Both the position numbers and the translations under genes were made by a program. The notes under the pieces were generated by a model. It had not been told where the DNA came from and did not search any database. It worked only from the letters and a program-made list of their open reading frames with translations. From NCBI GenBank assembly GCA_023475105.1, contig JAMCWJ010000095.1, forward strand, positions 1 through 60,032: 60,032 bases of DNA, given 5' to 3'. The stretch comes from Nitrospirota bacterium (lineage in GTDB: Bacteria; Nitrospirota; Thermodesulfovibrionia; Thermodesulfovibrionales; UBA9159). Positions 43,598 to 52,803 of this stretch are shown here, in pieces (the first letter of the stretch is position 1; each line of letters starts with the position of its first letter).

Positions 43598-43978
43598 GTG
43601 CTGAAGAGGCGTGTTTTCGTGGGGTTCATGGCAGTCCTTCTCGGCGGCTTCCTGTATACGGCGGCCGAGGGATGCCCGGCCTGCAAGGTCTTCTCCTTTA
43701 CAGGGAACGTCGCCTCAGCCGCGGCGGAGGAGGGACAGGAGGGCAGATTCCCCTACGGCGGTTCGCGACAGGGAGAGTACGGACAGAAAAAAGCGGTCTC
43801 GACCGCGGCGGAAGCGCGGAGAACGCTGAACGAGTATTTTTCGAAAAAGGATGTGTCGGTAGGCGCAATCAGGGAGCGGGAGTTCTATTTCGAAGCCGAC
43901 ATCATGGACAGAAAGGGCCGGATCGTGGATAGAGTGATCGTGAACAAAAGAACGGGCAGGATACGGTCGATCTATTAG
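43598..43978 (+). CDS. Small exported PepSY-like protein
   Basis: 126 residues, GTG start with AAGGAGG five bases upstream. It has a signal peptide (RRVFVGFMAVLLGGFLYTAA), then a linker. A C-terminal PepSY-like strand-helix pattern follows (STAAEARRTLNEYF, then REFYFEADIMDRKGRIVDRVIVNKRTGRI). PepSY modules often inhibit proteases or sense envelope signals. It overlaps the convergent larC by 4 bases. Confidence 0.65.
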   Translation: MLKRRVFVGFMAVLLGGFLYTAAEGCPACKVFSFTGNVASAAAEEGQEGRFPYGGSRQGEYGQKKAVSTAAEARRTLNEYFSKKDVSVGAIREREFYFEADIMDRKGRIVDRVIVNKRTGRIRSIY

Positions 43979-45177
43979 TGTTTCTTCGTTCCTGATGCAA
44001 GGCCTTTCAAGCGATCGATGACTTCCCCGAGGGGGATTCCGTATTCCTTCGCGATCTTCTTGCAGTCTTCATATTCCGGAACGGCTTTCACAATTCCGTG
44101 AGGTTTGCGCGACAATTTCACCCGTAGTTTTCCGAACTCCGTATCGATCTCCTGCGTCTGCCGCTCGAGAACTACCCTCGACACCTCGGAGAATCTCAGT
44201 CCTATAGAGGTCGTCTCCTCAAGAATGGTATCCGCGATATCCGCCCTTTTTTCTTTCCTGCACAAGACCGCAAGGACTACGCCCGGCCGTCCCTTTTTCA
44301 TGATCACCTGATCAAGCCATACATCCAGCGCACCTGCGGCGAAAAGCTTTTCCATGACGTATTCATACAGCTGCGGGTTCATATCATCCAGATTCGTTTC
44401 GACGACAGTCACTTTTTGAAGGTCCTCGCCGTTCCTGAGGGAGGTATCTTCACCAACGAAAATCCTCAGGGCATTCGGAAATCCCCTCAGCTCTTTTTGG
44501 CCGGCGCCGTATCCGACTCGCTCCGGTTTCATCAGGGGCATATGCGGAAAGCCCTCGGACAGCCCTGAAATCAGGACCGCGCCGGTCGGCGTCGTAAGCT
44601 CAAAAGGGATGTCGGATGAGTATACGGGAACGCCCTTCAGAAGCTCTGCAGCGGCGGGCGCCGGAACAGGGAGCCGCCCGTGCGACGTACGTACGGAGCC
44701 GCTTCCGAGGTTCACCGGCGAGGAGAAGACCCTTTCGACCCCGAGATAGTCGAGGCCTATCAGAGTGCCGAAGATGTCGACGATGCAGTCGACGGCCCCG
44801 AGTTCGTGGAGATGTGTCGTATCGTACCGCTCACCGTGGACCTTTCCTTCCGATTCAAAGAGTCTTCTGAACAGATCCAGGCCCTTTTGTTTCATGCGAT
44901 CGGAAAGAGAGGAGGACCTGATTGTTTTCTCGATGTCCTTCCATCTCCTGGCCCCGGATTGCCGGCCTCCGGCCCCCGCCTTTGCGACTATGACGTCGAC
45001 CTTAGTGGCGGCTATTGAAGCCCTCTTCACTTTTTTCGCTTCGAGCGTGTATCCCCCGACGGGGAGTGCCCTGAGCCCTTTGTCCATTTCTTTCAGAGGG
45101 ACGCCCGCATCCACAAGGGCCCCGAGGCACATGTCTCCGCTTATCCCTGCCGAACAGTCAAAATACGCGATCTTCAT
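43975..45177 (-). CDS. larC: LarC-type nickel-pincer nucleotide nickel chelatase
   Basis: 400 residues, full-length LarC: AYFDCSAGISGDMCLGALVDAG at the N-terminus, HLHELGAVDCIVDI, TPTGAVLIS and, near the end, VVETNLDDMNPQLYEYVMEKL. The enzyme inserts Ni into the pyridinium bisthiocarboxylate cofactor of lactate racemase-like enzymes. No larA, larB or larE is next to it here. Confidence 0.93.
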   Translation of the reverse strand: MKIAYFDCSAGISGDMCLGALVDAGVPLKEMDKGLRALPVGGYTLEAKKVKRASIAATKVDVIVAKAGAGGRQSGARRWKDIEKTIRSSSLSDRMKQKGLDLFRRLFESEGKVHGERYDTTHLHELGAVDCIVDIFGTLIGLDYLGVERVFSSPVNLGSGSVRTSHGRLPVPAPAAAELLKGVPVYSSDIPFELTTPTGAVLISGLSEGFPHMPLMKPERVGYGAGQKELRGFPNALRIFVGEDTSLRNGEDLQKVTVVETNLDDMNPQLYEYVMEKLFAAGALDVWLDQVIMKKGRPGVVLAVLCRKEKRADIADTILEETTSIGLRFSEVSRVVLERQTQEIDTEFGKLRVKLSRKPHGIVKAVPEYEDCKKIAKEYGIPLGEVIDRLKGLASGTKKH

Positions 45178-45355
45178 GACGACCTCCGGATGTCATATGA
45201 TACACGACCCGGACTGATTTCTCCAGGGGCGAGGCCTCTGATGCCGCGGAAGTCTCTCTCATAATCAGGCGACCGGGAAGAAACAGAATATGGCGGGACA
45301 GGGATTCCACCTTGCCCGCGACGGAAATGCACATGCGAAAGGCGGAGGCCTTGCG

Positions 45356-46444
45356 CTACTCCATGCCTCCATAGCTGTGGAGACCGGAGAGGAGAAGATT
45401 GACACCCAGGTAGGTGAAGATCACCATCACGAAGCCGAGGACTGCAACAATGGCTGTCTTCTTACCTCTCCAGCCCCTGAGCAGACGCGAGTGCAGATAG
45501 AAGGCATAGGCAAACCACGTGATTAACGACCATGTCTCTTTCGGGTCCCAGCTCCAGTAGACGCCCCAAGCCTGGTCGGCCCATATCGCTCCGAAGATCA
45601 ACCCTCCGAGGGTGAAGATGGGGAATCCGATGGCGATGCTCTTATAGGTGATTTCATCGAGGGTTTCCGAAGACAGGGAAAAGCTGCCGACGACCTTCTT
45701 GAGGGCGCCCCCGTATCTCCAGACCAGATACACAAAGACGGCCGCCCCGATCCAGCTGACGACCGAGACCGCGCCCGAGGGGCTGAAGAAGGAAGCCTTG
45801 AAGAGATAGCTCTTTATCAGGACATCCGGGCTCTTGATCAGCAGCTTGAACTTGAGGTAATCGAGCCCCATCGCGGCAAGGATCACAATGAATATTCCTG
45901 TGGTAACCGTCCAGAAAATATAGGCAGCCTCGCTTCTCTTCTCCGTCTTCATGATGAGGTACATCAGTCCTGTGCTGAAAGCGAGGGCAAAGGTCGAATA
46001 GGCGATGAAGCTCATCAACACATGCGCAAGAAGCCAGTTGCTCTGAAGGGCGGGCACGAGCGGCTGGATTCCTTTCTGTACGCCCGTGAGGTCTATGAAT
46101 GCCAGGGCAAGTCCCGCGATAGGCGTGACAAACGCGCCGAATGACCTGTTTCTGTACTTGAATTCGATGATCAGATATCCCAGGATGAGACACCAGACGA
46201 AAAAGACGAGGGACTCATAGAGGTTGGTGAAAGGCGCAGCCCTAAGCCATCCCATCTGGCCGATGTCCTTGAACTCTATCCACCTCGCTCCTATCGCAAA
46301 CGTCTGCGCAACAAATCCGATTATCGTTATTGTAGTAGCGGTTATCCCTATCGGGGATTTCCTGAAAGCGAGATACGTGATGTATGTGATCATGGCAAGG
46401 ATATACGCCATGGTCGATATTCCGAACAACGTAGAGCTATCCAT
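45356..46444 (-). CDS. ccsA: CcsA/ResC-type haem-handling protein of cytochrome c maturation
   Basis: 362 residues, about eight transmembrane helices, with the Trp-rich haem-binding WWD segment (WGVYWSWDPKETWSLITW, about 285-302). Flanking His residues lie in LLAHVLMSF and FYLHSRLL. With ResB it transports haem and ligates it to CxxCH in the periplasm (system II), matching the many c-type cytochromes here. It starts 3 bases after resB ends. Confidence 0.95.
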   Translation of the reverse strand: MDSSTLFGISTMAYILAMITYITYLAFRKSPIGITATTITIIGFVAQTFAIGARWIEFKDIGQMGWLRAAPFTNLYESLVFFVWCLILGYLIIEFKYRNRSFGAFVTPIAGLALAFIDLTGVQKGIQPLVPALQSNWLLAHVLMSFIAYSTFALAFSTGLMYLIMKTEKRSEAAYIFWTVTTGIFIVILAAMGLDYLKFKLLIKSPDVLIKSYLFKASFFSPSGAVSVVSWIGAAVFVYLVWRYGGALKKVVGSFSLSSETLDEITYKSIAIGFPIFTLGGLIFGAIWADQAWGVYWSWDPKETWSLITWFAYAFYLHSRLLRGWRGKKTAIVAVLGFVMVIFTYLGVNLLLSGLHSYGGME

Positions 46445-46447
46445 AGG

Positions 46448-48016
46448 TCATTTCCCTCCTGTCTTGTCGCTGCCCAAGGCGCTGAGCAACTTGTCGATCT
46501 TTCTTTCGAAGGCATGTCTGTTCTTGTTCGCGGAGGCGCCGATGATGACCCGCGTGGTGTTTTTTTCCTCTACGAGTCTGATCCAGAGTTTCCTGTGGCT
46601 CATGAAGAAGGCGACAAAAAGACCGACCGCCATCGTAATGCATCCGAAGTAGACAATCCATACGCCGGGGTCCTTCCGGACCTGCAAGCCCGTGTACTGC
46701 ATTCCCCAGACGCCGTTGAATGCCACTATGTTTCCGTCGGGGAGCTTCCACGTCGCAGGGTATCTCTTGAGGAGCCATCCCCCGTATTTTCTGCTGCCTT
46801 TTTCAAAAAAGTTTACATACACCGCAGGGTTATTCATCTGCTGCGCATAGGTGAATGGCCTCCCTGTCTGCTCGTCGATACCCAGTGCCGGAGAGAAATC
46901 CTCGATCTTGCCGGTGATGTCCGTGCCTGGTATGGTGAAGGAACCGCCGTAGCGCAGGTTCAGGTCTTCCGCCCTGCCGTCTTTGGATGCCAGCCTGAAC
47001 CTGAAAACGGCGTTTTCTATTCCTCCGCTGAAGCCAAAACTCGACTGATAGAAGGTCACTCCGTCATAGGTGAGCGGATTGTTCACCTCGATCACTTTGT
47101 TCAGGACTACCTTTCCGTTCTTTATCACGGCAAGCCGGCTCTTGTAAGCCTTCGGCATATCGGTGTTTTCGTAAAAGTCCACGCTGAATTCATCGCACCT
47201 AATGCCGAAATCGAGGGGTTGTATCCCGAAGCTGCGCATCTTCGCCTTTAATGTCGCGACGTCCATACTCAGGGTCTTTGCCGCATTCGTCAGGTTGCCG
47301 GAGGAGGCATCGACGGCATCTACAATCCTCTCGAACTCCGCCGTATCCGTCATATGATGCCCACGCGAGAAGGCGACTGAATATGTTCTGCCCTCTGGCA
47401 GATTGAGAAAACCCTTGAATCCGAAAAAGATGCCCACCACCGCTCCGACGAGGATCACGAGTATGCTGAAGTGCGTGACGTACACGCCGAGGCGCGTGTA
47501 ATTTCCCTTCTGGGAGTACAACTGGTAGCCGTGCCCCTCTTTGGTTTCCGCAAGCTGAAAACCGAGGGAACTCTTTACGGCGCGCATTACCGTTCCCTTT
47601 GCCTTTTCCGGATTTCCCTTGACCGTAAGTTCCCGTTGTATGCCGAACCCCTTGAAGCGTTCCTCCGGGAGGGGCTTGACCGGTTCTTTCACCAGCTTCA
47701 GGATTTTCGGCAAACGCTCAATCGAGCAGATGACGAGATTCGCTGAGAAAAGCAGGAGGATAGTGATGAACCACCAGGAATGGTACATGTCCATGAATCC
47801 GAGGCTGTCGAATATCCTGAAGAGGGAGGGCGCCGCGGACGCGCCGAAGAGCTTTGCGAGCAATTTGATATTCCTCTCGGGGTCGGCATTCTGTTCGATC
47901 ACGGTTCCGACAATGGAGGTGAGGGCGAGGACCGCGAAGATAATGATCGCCAGCTTTATGGACGCCAGAGAATCCCAGAGCTTGTCGACAAATGTCTTGT
48001 TCTTTTCTTTTTCCAC
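46448..48016 (-). CDS. resB: ResB-like cytochrome c biogenesis protein
   Basis: 522 residues: N-terminal membrane helices (about 15-40 and 80-95), a third near 180-198, a large periplasmic domain (FYQSSFGFSGG) and a final helix (YFGCITMAVGLFVAFFMSH). It partners with CcsA in haem delivery. First gene of the two-gene operon. Confidence 0.94.
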   Translation of the reverse strand: MEKEKNKTFVDKLWDSLASIKLAIIIFAVLALTSIVGTVIEQNADPERNIKLLAKLFGASAAPSLFRIFDSLGFMDMYHSWWFITILLLFSANLVICSIERLPKILKLVKEPVKPLPEERFKGFGIQRELTVKGNPEKAKGTVMRAVKSSLGFQLAETKEGHGYQLYSQKGNYTRLGVYVTHFSILVILVGAVVGIFFGFKGFLNLPEGRTYSVAFSRGHHMTDTAEFERIVDAVDASSGNLTNAAKTLSMDVATLKAKMRSFGIQPLDFGIRCDEFSVDFYENTDMPKAYKSRLAVIKNGKVVLNKVIEVNNPLTYDGVTFYQSSFGFSGGIENAVFRFRLASKDGRAEDLNLRYGGSFTIPGTDITGKIEDFSPALGIDEQTGRPFTYAQQMNNPAVYVNFFEKGSRKYGGWLLKRYPATWKLPDGNIVAFNGVWGMQYTGLQVRKDPGVWIVYFGCITMAVGLFVAFFMSHRKLWIRLVEEKNTTRVIIGASANKNRHAFERKIDKLLSALGSDKTGGK

Positions 48017-48083
48017 TCAAGTCTCCTTAAGAATTAATCCCACTATTTTAACTTTTTTTCATAAAAAAAGCAGGAGATGCGGG

Positions 48084-48497
48084 CTAACGCAAAAGCTTGG
48101 GGCGGTCTCTCTTAGCGTTGACGATGCAAAAGAAACCGAAGGGCTCCTCAAAGGGATTGCTCAGTTGGTGCGGCGTATCGGGAGCTATATAAAGGGTATC
48201 CAGAAAGCACATGGTATGGCGCCTTTTCCCTGCGCGGACCCTCCCTTTTCCCCGCACGCATATGACGACATGCTCATGTCTGTGCGTTTCGAGGCTGCTG
48301 TAACCGTCCGGCGATATCTCGAAATACCTGAAATGAAACCGGGTCGATTCGCCGTGGCTGCCGGTCAGGACCTGTCGTACGATGTCGGCCCAGTCCTCGC
48401 CCTTCGGCTTGTATTTCTCCTTTCTTATACCCCGCCAGGAATAATCTCCTCTGTGTCTGTACAGCCTGCTTGTGCTCGACGCCCCTTTTTTCGGCAC
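48084..48497 (-). CDS. Cupin-domain protein
   Basis: 137 residues. The cupin metal site is seen as ETHRHEHVVICVRGKG and, later, APDTPHQLSNP. No fused domain. It is upstream of nothing on the same strand except resB after 67 bases. It probably belongs with the two dehydrogenases that precede it on this strand (27-base gap). Possible roles are sugar isomerase or regulator; not determinable. Confidence 0.8.
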   Translation of the reverse strand: MPKKGASSTSRLYRHRGDYSWRGIRKEKYKPKGEDWADIVRQVLTGSHGESTRFHFRYFEISPDGYSSLETHRHEHVVICVRGKGRVRAGKRRHTMCFLDTLYIAPDTPHQLSNPFEEPFGFFCIVNAKRDRPKLLR

Positions 48498-48524
48498 CGT
48501 CCGCCTCCTTTCGGAATCTACCTA

Positions 48525-49556
48525 TTAAAAAACAATGACGCTTTTCAGCGAATCCCTTGCCTGAGAAGTGAGCTGAAAGGCCTCAGCGGTCTTTTCGATC
48601 GGAAATCTGTGGGTGACGAGCCTCCCGGCGTCTACAACCCCCTTGGCTATCAGCCTGAGCGCCTCTCTTGTTTCCGCCGGACCGCATGAATAACTCATGA
48701 CAACGGTGATATCCCTGAAATAGAGGGAATTAGGATCGATGTCGAGCCTTTCCCCTGGTTTTGCAGGGGTAAAAAACACGACCGTTCCTCCCCGGGCCGC
48801 GGCCCTCATCCCCAGTTCCATCGCACCGGCGCTGTTTGGACCGACGACCACTATATCGGCCATGCCTCCGCCGGTAAAAGCCCTCACCCCTTCCACAAGG
48901 TCCTCTTCCGAGACATCGAGCACGCAGTCCGCACCGAAGGCTCGTGCTTTGCCGAGCCTGAAGGGAACCATGTCAGCGCCGATCACTGTTTCCGCGCCGA
49001 ATTCCCTTGCGAGAAGTATGTGGATCTGTCCCATCACCCCCAACCCGATAACGAGCACTGTATCTCCCTTTTTCACCGCTGCCCTCCTGAAGGACTTTAC
49101 CACGCACGCGACGGGTTCGATCAGGGTCCCGTCTTCGTAGCTCATCTCCTCATTCAGGAGGAGCGTGTCGTTTCGCAGGTTGTTCGCGGCAACGGCTATG
49201 TATTCGGAAATTCCGCCGGGAAGTATCCCCATGGCGCGCCATGTCTCGCACTGGACATGATCGCCTCTCCTGCAGTGCCTGCATCCCATACAGGGTGCAT
49301 GGTGGTGAACAAAGACCCTATCACCCACTTTAAACGGCGACGAACCTGCGGGTTCTTTCCCCAGCCCGACGATCTCTCCCGCAGGTTCATGGCCGAGGAC
49401 AAGGGGCGCCTTTTTCTCTATGTACCAGGGCATCACGTCTCCGGAGCAGATGCCGCAGGCCCTCGTCCTGATCAGGGCCTCTCCCGGGGCGATCCGGGGA
49501 ACGGGCATGTCTTCTATGCGAATGTCACCGAAGCGGTAGAGTTTAGCGACTCTCAT
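48525..49556 (-). CDS. Zinc-dependent MDR alcohol/polyol dehydrogenase (second copy)
   Basis: 343 residues. Catalytic zinc residues are in RACGICSGD and GHEPAGE. The structural zinc site is CMGCRHCRRGDHVQC and the Rossmann motif is GLGVMG. Like sorbitol/threonine dehydrogenases. It lies 11 bases after the preceding MDR gene, and both appear co-transcribed. The two proteins are clearly diverged, so they probably act on different substrates or steps. Confidence 0.88.
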   Translation of the reverse strand: MRVAKLYRFGDIRIEDMPVPRIAPGEALIRTRACGICSGDVMPWYIEKKAPLVLGHEPAGEIVGLGKEPAGSSPFKVGDRVFVHHHAPCMGCRHCRRGDHVQCETWRAMGILPGGISEYIAVAANNLRNDTLLLNEEMSYEDGTLIEPVACVVKSFRRAAVKKGDTVLVIGLGVMGQIHILLAREFGAETVIGADMVPFRLGKARAFGADCVLDVSEEDLVEGVRAFTGGGMADIVVVGPNSAGAMELGMRAAARGGTVVFFTPAKPGERLDIDPNSLYFRDITVVMSYSCGPAETREALRLIAKGVVDAGRLVTHRFPIEKTAEAFQLTSQARDSLKSVIVF

Positions 49557-49567
49557 CTGTTCACCGA

Positions 49568-50581
49568 TCAGGGAATGACGGCGTATTTCACCCCTTCTCC
49601 CCTGGTCAATTTTTCGAAGGGGATTTGAAGTTCCCTCAGGGGATAGCGACCGCTGATTAGAGGAGAGACACTGATTTTTCCTTTCATGAGCTCGTAAGCG
49701 GCCCTCACATCCCGGGGCGTGAAATGAAAGACCCCTCTCAGCGTGATTTCGTCGTAATGGAGCCTGAAGGTATCATAGGTCACCTTTGTCCCGGATTTGC
49801 ATCCGCCGAAGAGAACCGTCGTCCCCCCCCTTCTCAGATACTTCACGGAATCCTCCCATACGGCCGGCCGGCCGGTGCATTCGAACACGAAATCGACTCC
49901 CATGCCTCCGGAGAACTCCTTCACCGTCTCCGGAAGTTCCCCCGGGGCGACGGCCCGATCAGCGCCCAGCTCCGCAGCCAGCTTCAGCCTTTCCTTTTCG
50001 AGTCCCGTGACGATCACCTCCGCCCGCTTCATCTTCGCTGTCAGGAGATGCAGCAGCCCGATCGGACCCGCGCCGATTATGAGCACCTTATTACCCCGTC
50101 CGATTCTCAGCCCTGCCATGCCGTGCGTGACGCATGAGAGGGGCTCGAGAATGGCCGCTTCCTCAAAGGAAAGGCATGTCGGCTTACGAAAAAGGTTTTG
50201 CTTTACAATATGCGCTGGAAGCAATACGTAGTCGGCGAATGCGCCCAGCACTTTCGTGCTCATAATGTTCTCGCAGAGGTGGAAGAGTTTCTTTCCGCAG
50301 TAACGGCAACTCCGGCAGGGCGCGCTGTGAACCGCCATCACTTCGTCGCCGGGCTTCCATCGTTTCACCTCTTTCCCCGCCTCCTCGATCGTACCGGAGA
50401 ACTCATGACCGAAGACCCCCGGCATCGGGATCGCATGGTGGCCCCTCAGAAATGCCTTCAGATCCGTTCCGCACGTAAGCGCAGCGCGAACCTTTATGAG
50501 CACTTCACCCCGGGAAGGCTTGGGGGTGTCTCTTTCGGCTATTTCTATCCTGCCGGGTTCGACGAGAAGGGCCGCCCGCAC
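49568..50581 (-). CDS. Zinc-dependent MDR alcohol/polyol dehydrogenase (first copy)
   Basis: 337 residues. Catalytic zinc set TCGTDLK and GHEFSG, structural zinc CRSCRYCGKKLFHLC, NAD motif GAGPIGLLHLL. Substrate unknown. The gene lies 3 bases after a small membrane-protein gene and 11 bases before its paralogue. No sugar kinase or transporter is nearby to define a pathway. Confidence 0.88.
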   Translation of the reverse strand: MRAALLVEPGRIEIAERDTPKPSRGEVLIKVRAALTCGTDLKAFLRGHHAIPMPGVFGHEFSGTIEEAGKEVKRWKPGDEVMAVHSAPCRSCRYCGKKLFHLCENIMSTKVLGAFADYVLLPAHIVKQNLFRKPTCLSFEEAAILEPLSCVTHGMAGLRIGRGNKVLIIGAGPIGLLHLLTAKMKRAEVIVTGLEKERLKLAAELGADRAVAPGELPETVKEFSGGMGVDFVFECTGRPAVWEDSVKYLRRGGTTVLFGGCKSGTKVTYDTFRLHYDEITLRGVFHFTPRDVRAAYELMKGKISVSPLISGRYPLRELQIPFEKLTRGEGVKYAVIP

Positions 50582-50584
50582 GGC

Positions 50585-50833
50585 CTAGCACCCCATCCTT
50601 CCCCCCAAGAGCTGACCGGTCAGGGCGCCGAGGAAAAACAGAGGAACGTACCGGTAATCCAGGTGAGAGAGGACACGCGCAGCGAATATCAGGGGTATTG
50701 GCAGATGGATACAGAGAAACCACCTGAAGGAATACTTCTTCGCTTTCCCGCGGAAATAGCCGAAGGGAAGGTTAAGAAGCACTGTCAGAGAAAAAAGCAG
50801 CGCCACAAGGACGATTGTGGACCCGGAATCCAT
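50585..50833 (-). CDS. Small two-helix membrane protein
   Basis: 82 residues with hydrophobic segments at about 7-25 and 40-75 split by a basic loop (FRGKAKKYSFRW). It leads the MDR-MDR-cupin run and is 3 bases from the first dehydrogenase. No recognised family. Confidence 0.65.
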   Translation of the reverse strand: MDSGSTIVLVALLFSLTVLLNLPFGYFRGKAKKYSFRWFLCIHLPIPLIFAARVLSHLDYRYVPLFFLGALTGQLLGGRMGC

Positions 50834-50897
50834 ATAGAAAATTAACTCATGGACAGGGGATAAGTCAAACGCCTTGCGGGCCTGCTACCCATTGAAT

Positions 50898-50926
50898 TTG
50901 ACTTCTTTTTCAGTTATTATTAAATA
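50898..50926 (+). promoter_or_regulatory. Putative htpX promoter
   Basis: TTGACT, a 17-base AT-rich spacer, then TAAATA, about 25 bases before the htpX ribosome site. Confidence 0.5.
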
Positions 50927-50956
50927 GTTAAGCAGTTGTTCAGAGGAGGTAAACAT

Positions 50957-51793
50957 ATGAATAACATAAAAACACTGGTTTTGCTTGTCTTTCTAACGCT
51001 CATCCTCGTGTGGGCAGGCGCGGCCTTCGGAGGGAAACAAGGGATGACCATAGCCCTCATCTTTGCCATGGGGATGAATTTTTTCACCTACTGGTTCAGT
51101 GACAAGATCGTGCTCAGGATGTACCGCGCGCAGCAGGTCTCGGAGGCAGAGGCCCCTGAACTGCACGGCATTGTAAGAAGGCTCAGTCAGAAGGCCGGGA
51201 TCCCCATGCCGAAGGTGTACATTATCCAGGAAGACCAGCCTAACGCCTTTGCGACCGGCAGAAACCCCGGTCACGCGGCGGTAGCGGTGACTACCGGGAT
51301 CATGCGGATTCTGAGCCCGGATGAACTTTCCGGGGTGATCGGTCATGAACTGTCCCATATCACTCACAGGGATATTCTTGTGAGCACTGTTGCGGCGACC
51401 CTTGCGGGCGCCATAAGCTATCTTGCACAGATGGCGCAATGGGCGGCTATATTCGGCAGGGGAGATGATGACGAAGGCGGAAACCCGATCGCGGCTCTCG
51501 TGATGATGATCGTAGGCCCGATCGCCGCGCTTATCGTTCAGATGGCGATATCCCGGTCCAGGGAGTATCTCGCTGATGAAGGAGGCGCGAGACTTTCGGG
51601 CAATCCGCGTTTTCTCGCCGGTGCCCTCCGCAAGCTCGGGCTTGCCTCACAGAGAATACCCATGAACGCCAATCCCGCTACGTCCCATATGTTTATCGTA
51701 AACCCGCTGTCGGGCGGCGGGTTGCTCAGGCTTTTCAGCACCCACCCGCCCATAGAAGAGAGAATTGCCCGGCTCGAGACGATGAGCCTTTAA
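50957..51793 (+). CDS. htpX: HtpX-family membrane zinc metalloprotease
   Basis: 278 residues. Two N-terminal membrane helices, the catalytic motif [11 protein letters not shown] (HExxH), then membrane segments near residues 150 and 185, and the zinc Glu in REYLADE. It degrades misfolded membrane proteins. AGGAGG lies before the ATG at 50957; an upstream ATG at 50936 would cover that site. Confidence 0.94.
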   Translation: MNNIKTLVLLVFLTLILVWAGAAFGGKQGMTIALIFAMGMNFFTYWFSDKIVLRMYRAQQVSEAEAPELHGIVRRLSQKAGIPMPKVYIIQEDQPNAFATGRNPGHAAVAVTTGIMRILSPDELSGVIGHELSHITHRDILVSTVAATLAGAISYLAQMAQWAAIFGRGDDDEGGNPIAALVMMIVGPIAALIVQMAISRSREYLADEGGARLSGNPRFLAGALRKLGLASQRIPMNANPATSHMFIVNPLSGGGLLRLFSTHPPIEERIARLETMSL

Positions 51794-51837
51794 CGCTTGA
51801 CTCCGGATGTCATGATTGTTCAAAATAGCGGCGGCAT

Positions 51838-52803
51838 ATGAAGGCCCTTGTGACAGGTGCGACAGGCTTTATCGGGAGTCACCTTGTTGAGGAACTCATC
51901 AAGAAAGGGTATGATGTCACCTGTCTCGTAAGAAAGACCTCGAATCTCAAATGGATTGAAGGTCTGAAGGTGGCCTTGCTTTACGGGGACTGCGGGGATG
52001 AGGGGTCTCTTGCCCGGATCCCCTCCGACCTGAGTTACGTGTTTCACCTTGCCGGACTGACAAAGGCACGGGAAGAGGGGGACTTTTTCTGTGTCAACAC
52101 GAAGGGTACCGAGAACCTTTTGATGTCGGTGTCTGTGAAGGCAAAAGGCATGAAACGATTTATCCATCTGAGCAGCCTGGCCGCTGCGGGGCCCAGCAGA
52201 AACGGCGCCTCCCTCGACGAGACCTGCGAGCCGAAACCGGTTTCGAGCTACGGAAAAAGCAAACTGGAAAGCGAAGGTGCTATAATGAGGTTCAAAGGCG
52301 CTCTGCCCGCAACGATCATACGGCCGCCTGCGGTCTATGGTCCGAGGGACAAGGATTTTCATGTCTTGTTCAAGATACTGAAAAAGGGCTTTTATCCCCA
52401 CTGGGGGAAATGTTATTATTCACTCCTGTACGTCGATGACCTTGTGAGGGGACTGATAATGGCTGCCGAAGAGAAAGAGGCGGAGGGGGGCATATATTTT
52501 TTGTCCGACGGAAACGTATACTCGAATGAGGATATCGCGAACGAAATCGTAAAGGTGCTGGATTCGAGAGCAGTGAAGATAAGGATCCCCACGGCCTTCA
52601 TGAGTCTTCTGGCGAAGGTGAATGAAAGGGTGAGCAAGGACGTGTCCATTATAAGCAGAGACAGGCTGAAGGACATGAAGTATACGCACTGGACCTGCGA
52701 TCCGTCGAAGGCCCGAAAGGATTTCAGATTTGTCCCGAAAGTTACGATAAAGGAAGGAATAAAATGGACAGCAGATTGGTACAGGATTCATCAATGGCTG
52801 TGA
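51838..52803 (+). CDS. Extended-SDR NAD-dependent epimerase, CerR-like ketoreductase candidate
   Basis: 321 residues. Rossmann motif VTGATGFIGSHLVEELI at the N-terminus, catalytic Ser in LSSLAAAG, and YxxxK in SSYGKSK. By itself it would be called a sugar-nucleotide epimerase. However, it overlaps by 10 bases a serine-palmitoyltransferase-like gene, followed by a GNAT acyltransferase. In Caulobacter the ceramide pathway uses a protein of this family (CerR) to reduce the 3-keto intermediate. I infer the same role here. HpnA-like or dihydroflavonol-reductase-like functions remain possible. Confidence 0.72.
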   Translation: MKALVTGATGFIGSHLVEELIKKGYDVTCLVRKTSNLKWIEGLKVALLYGDCGDEGSLARIPSDLSYVFHLAGLTKAREEGDFFCVNTKGTENLLMSVSVKAKGMKRFIHLSSLAAAGPSRNGASLDETCEPKPVSSYGKSKLESEGAIMRFKGALPATIIRPPAVYGPRDKDFHVLFKILKKGFYPHWGKCYYSLLYVDDLVRGLIMAAEEKEAEGGIYFLSDGNVYSNEDIANEIVKVLDSRAVKIRIPTAFMSLLAKVNERVSKDVSIISRDRLKDMKYTHWTCDPSKARKDFRFVPKVTIKEGIKWTADWYRIHQWL

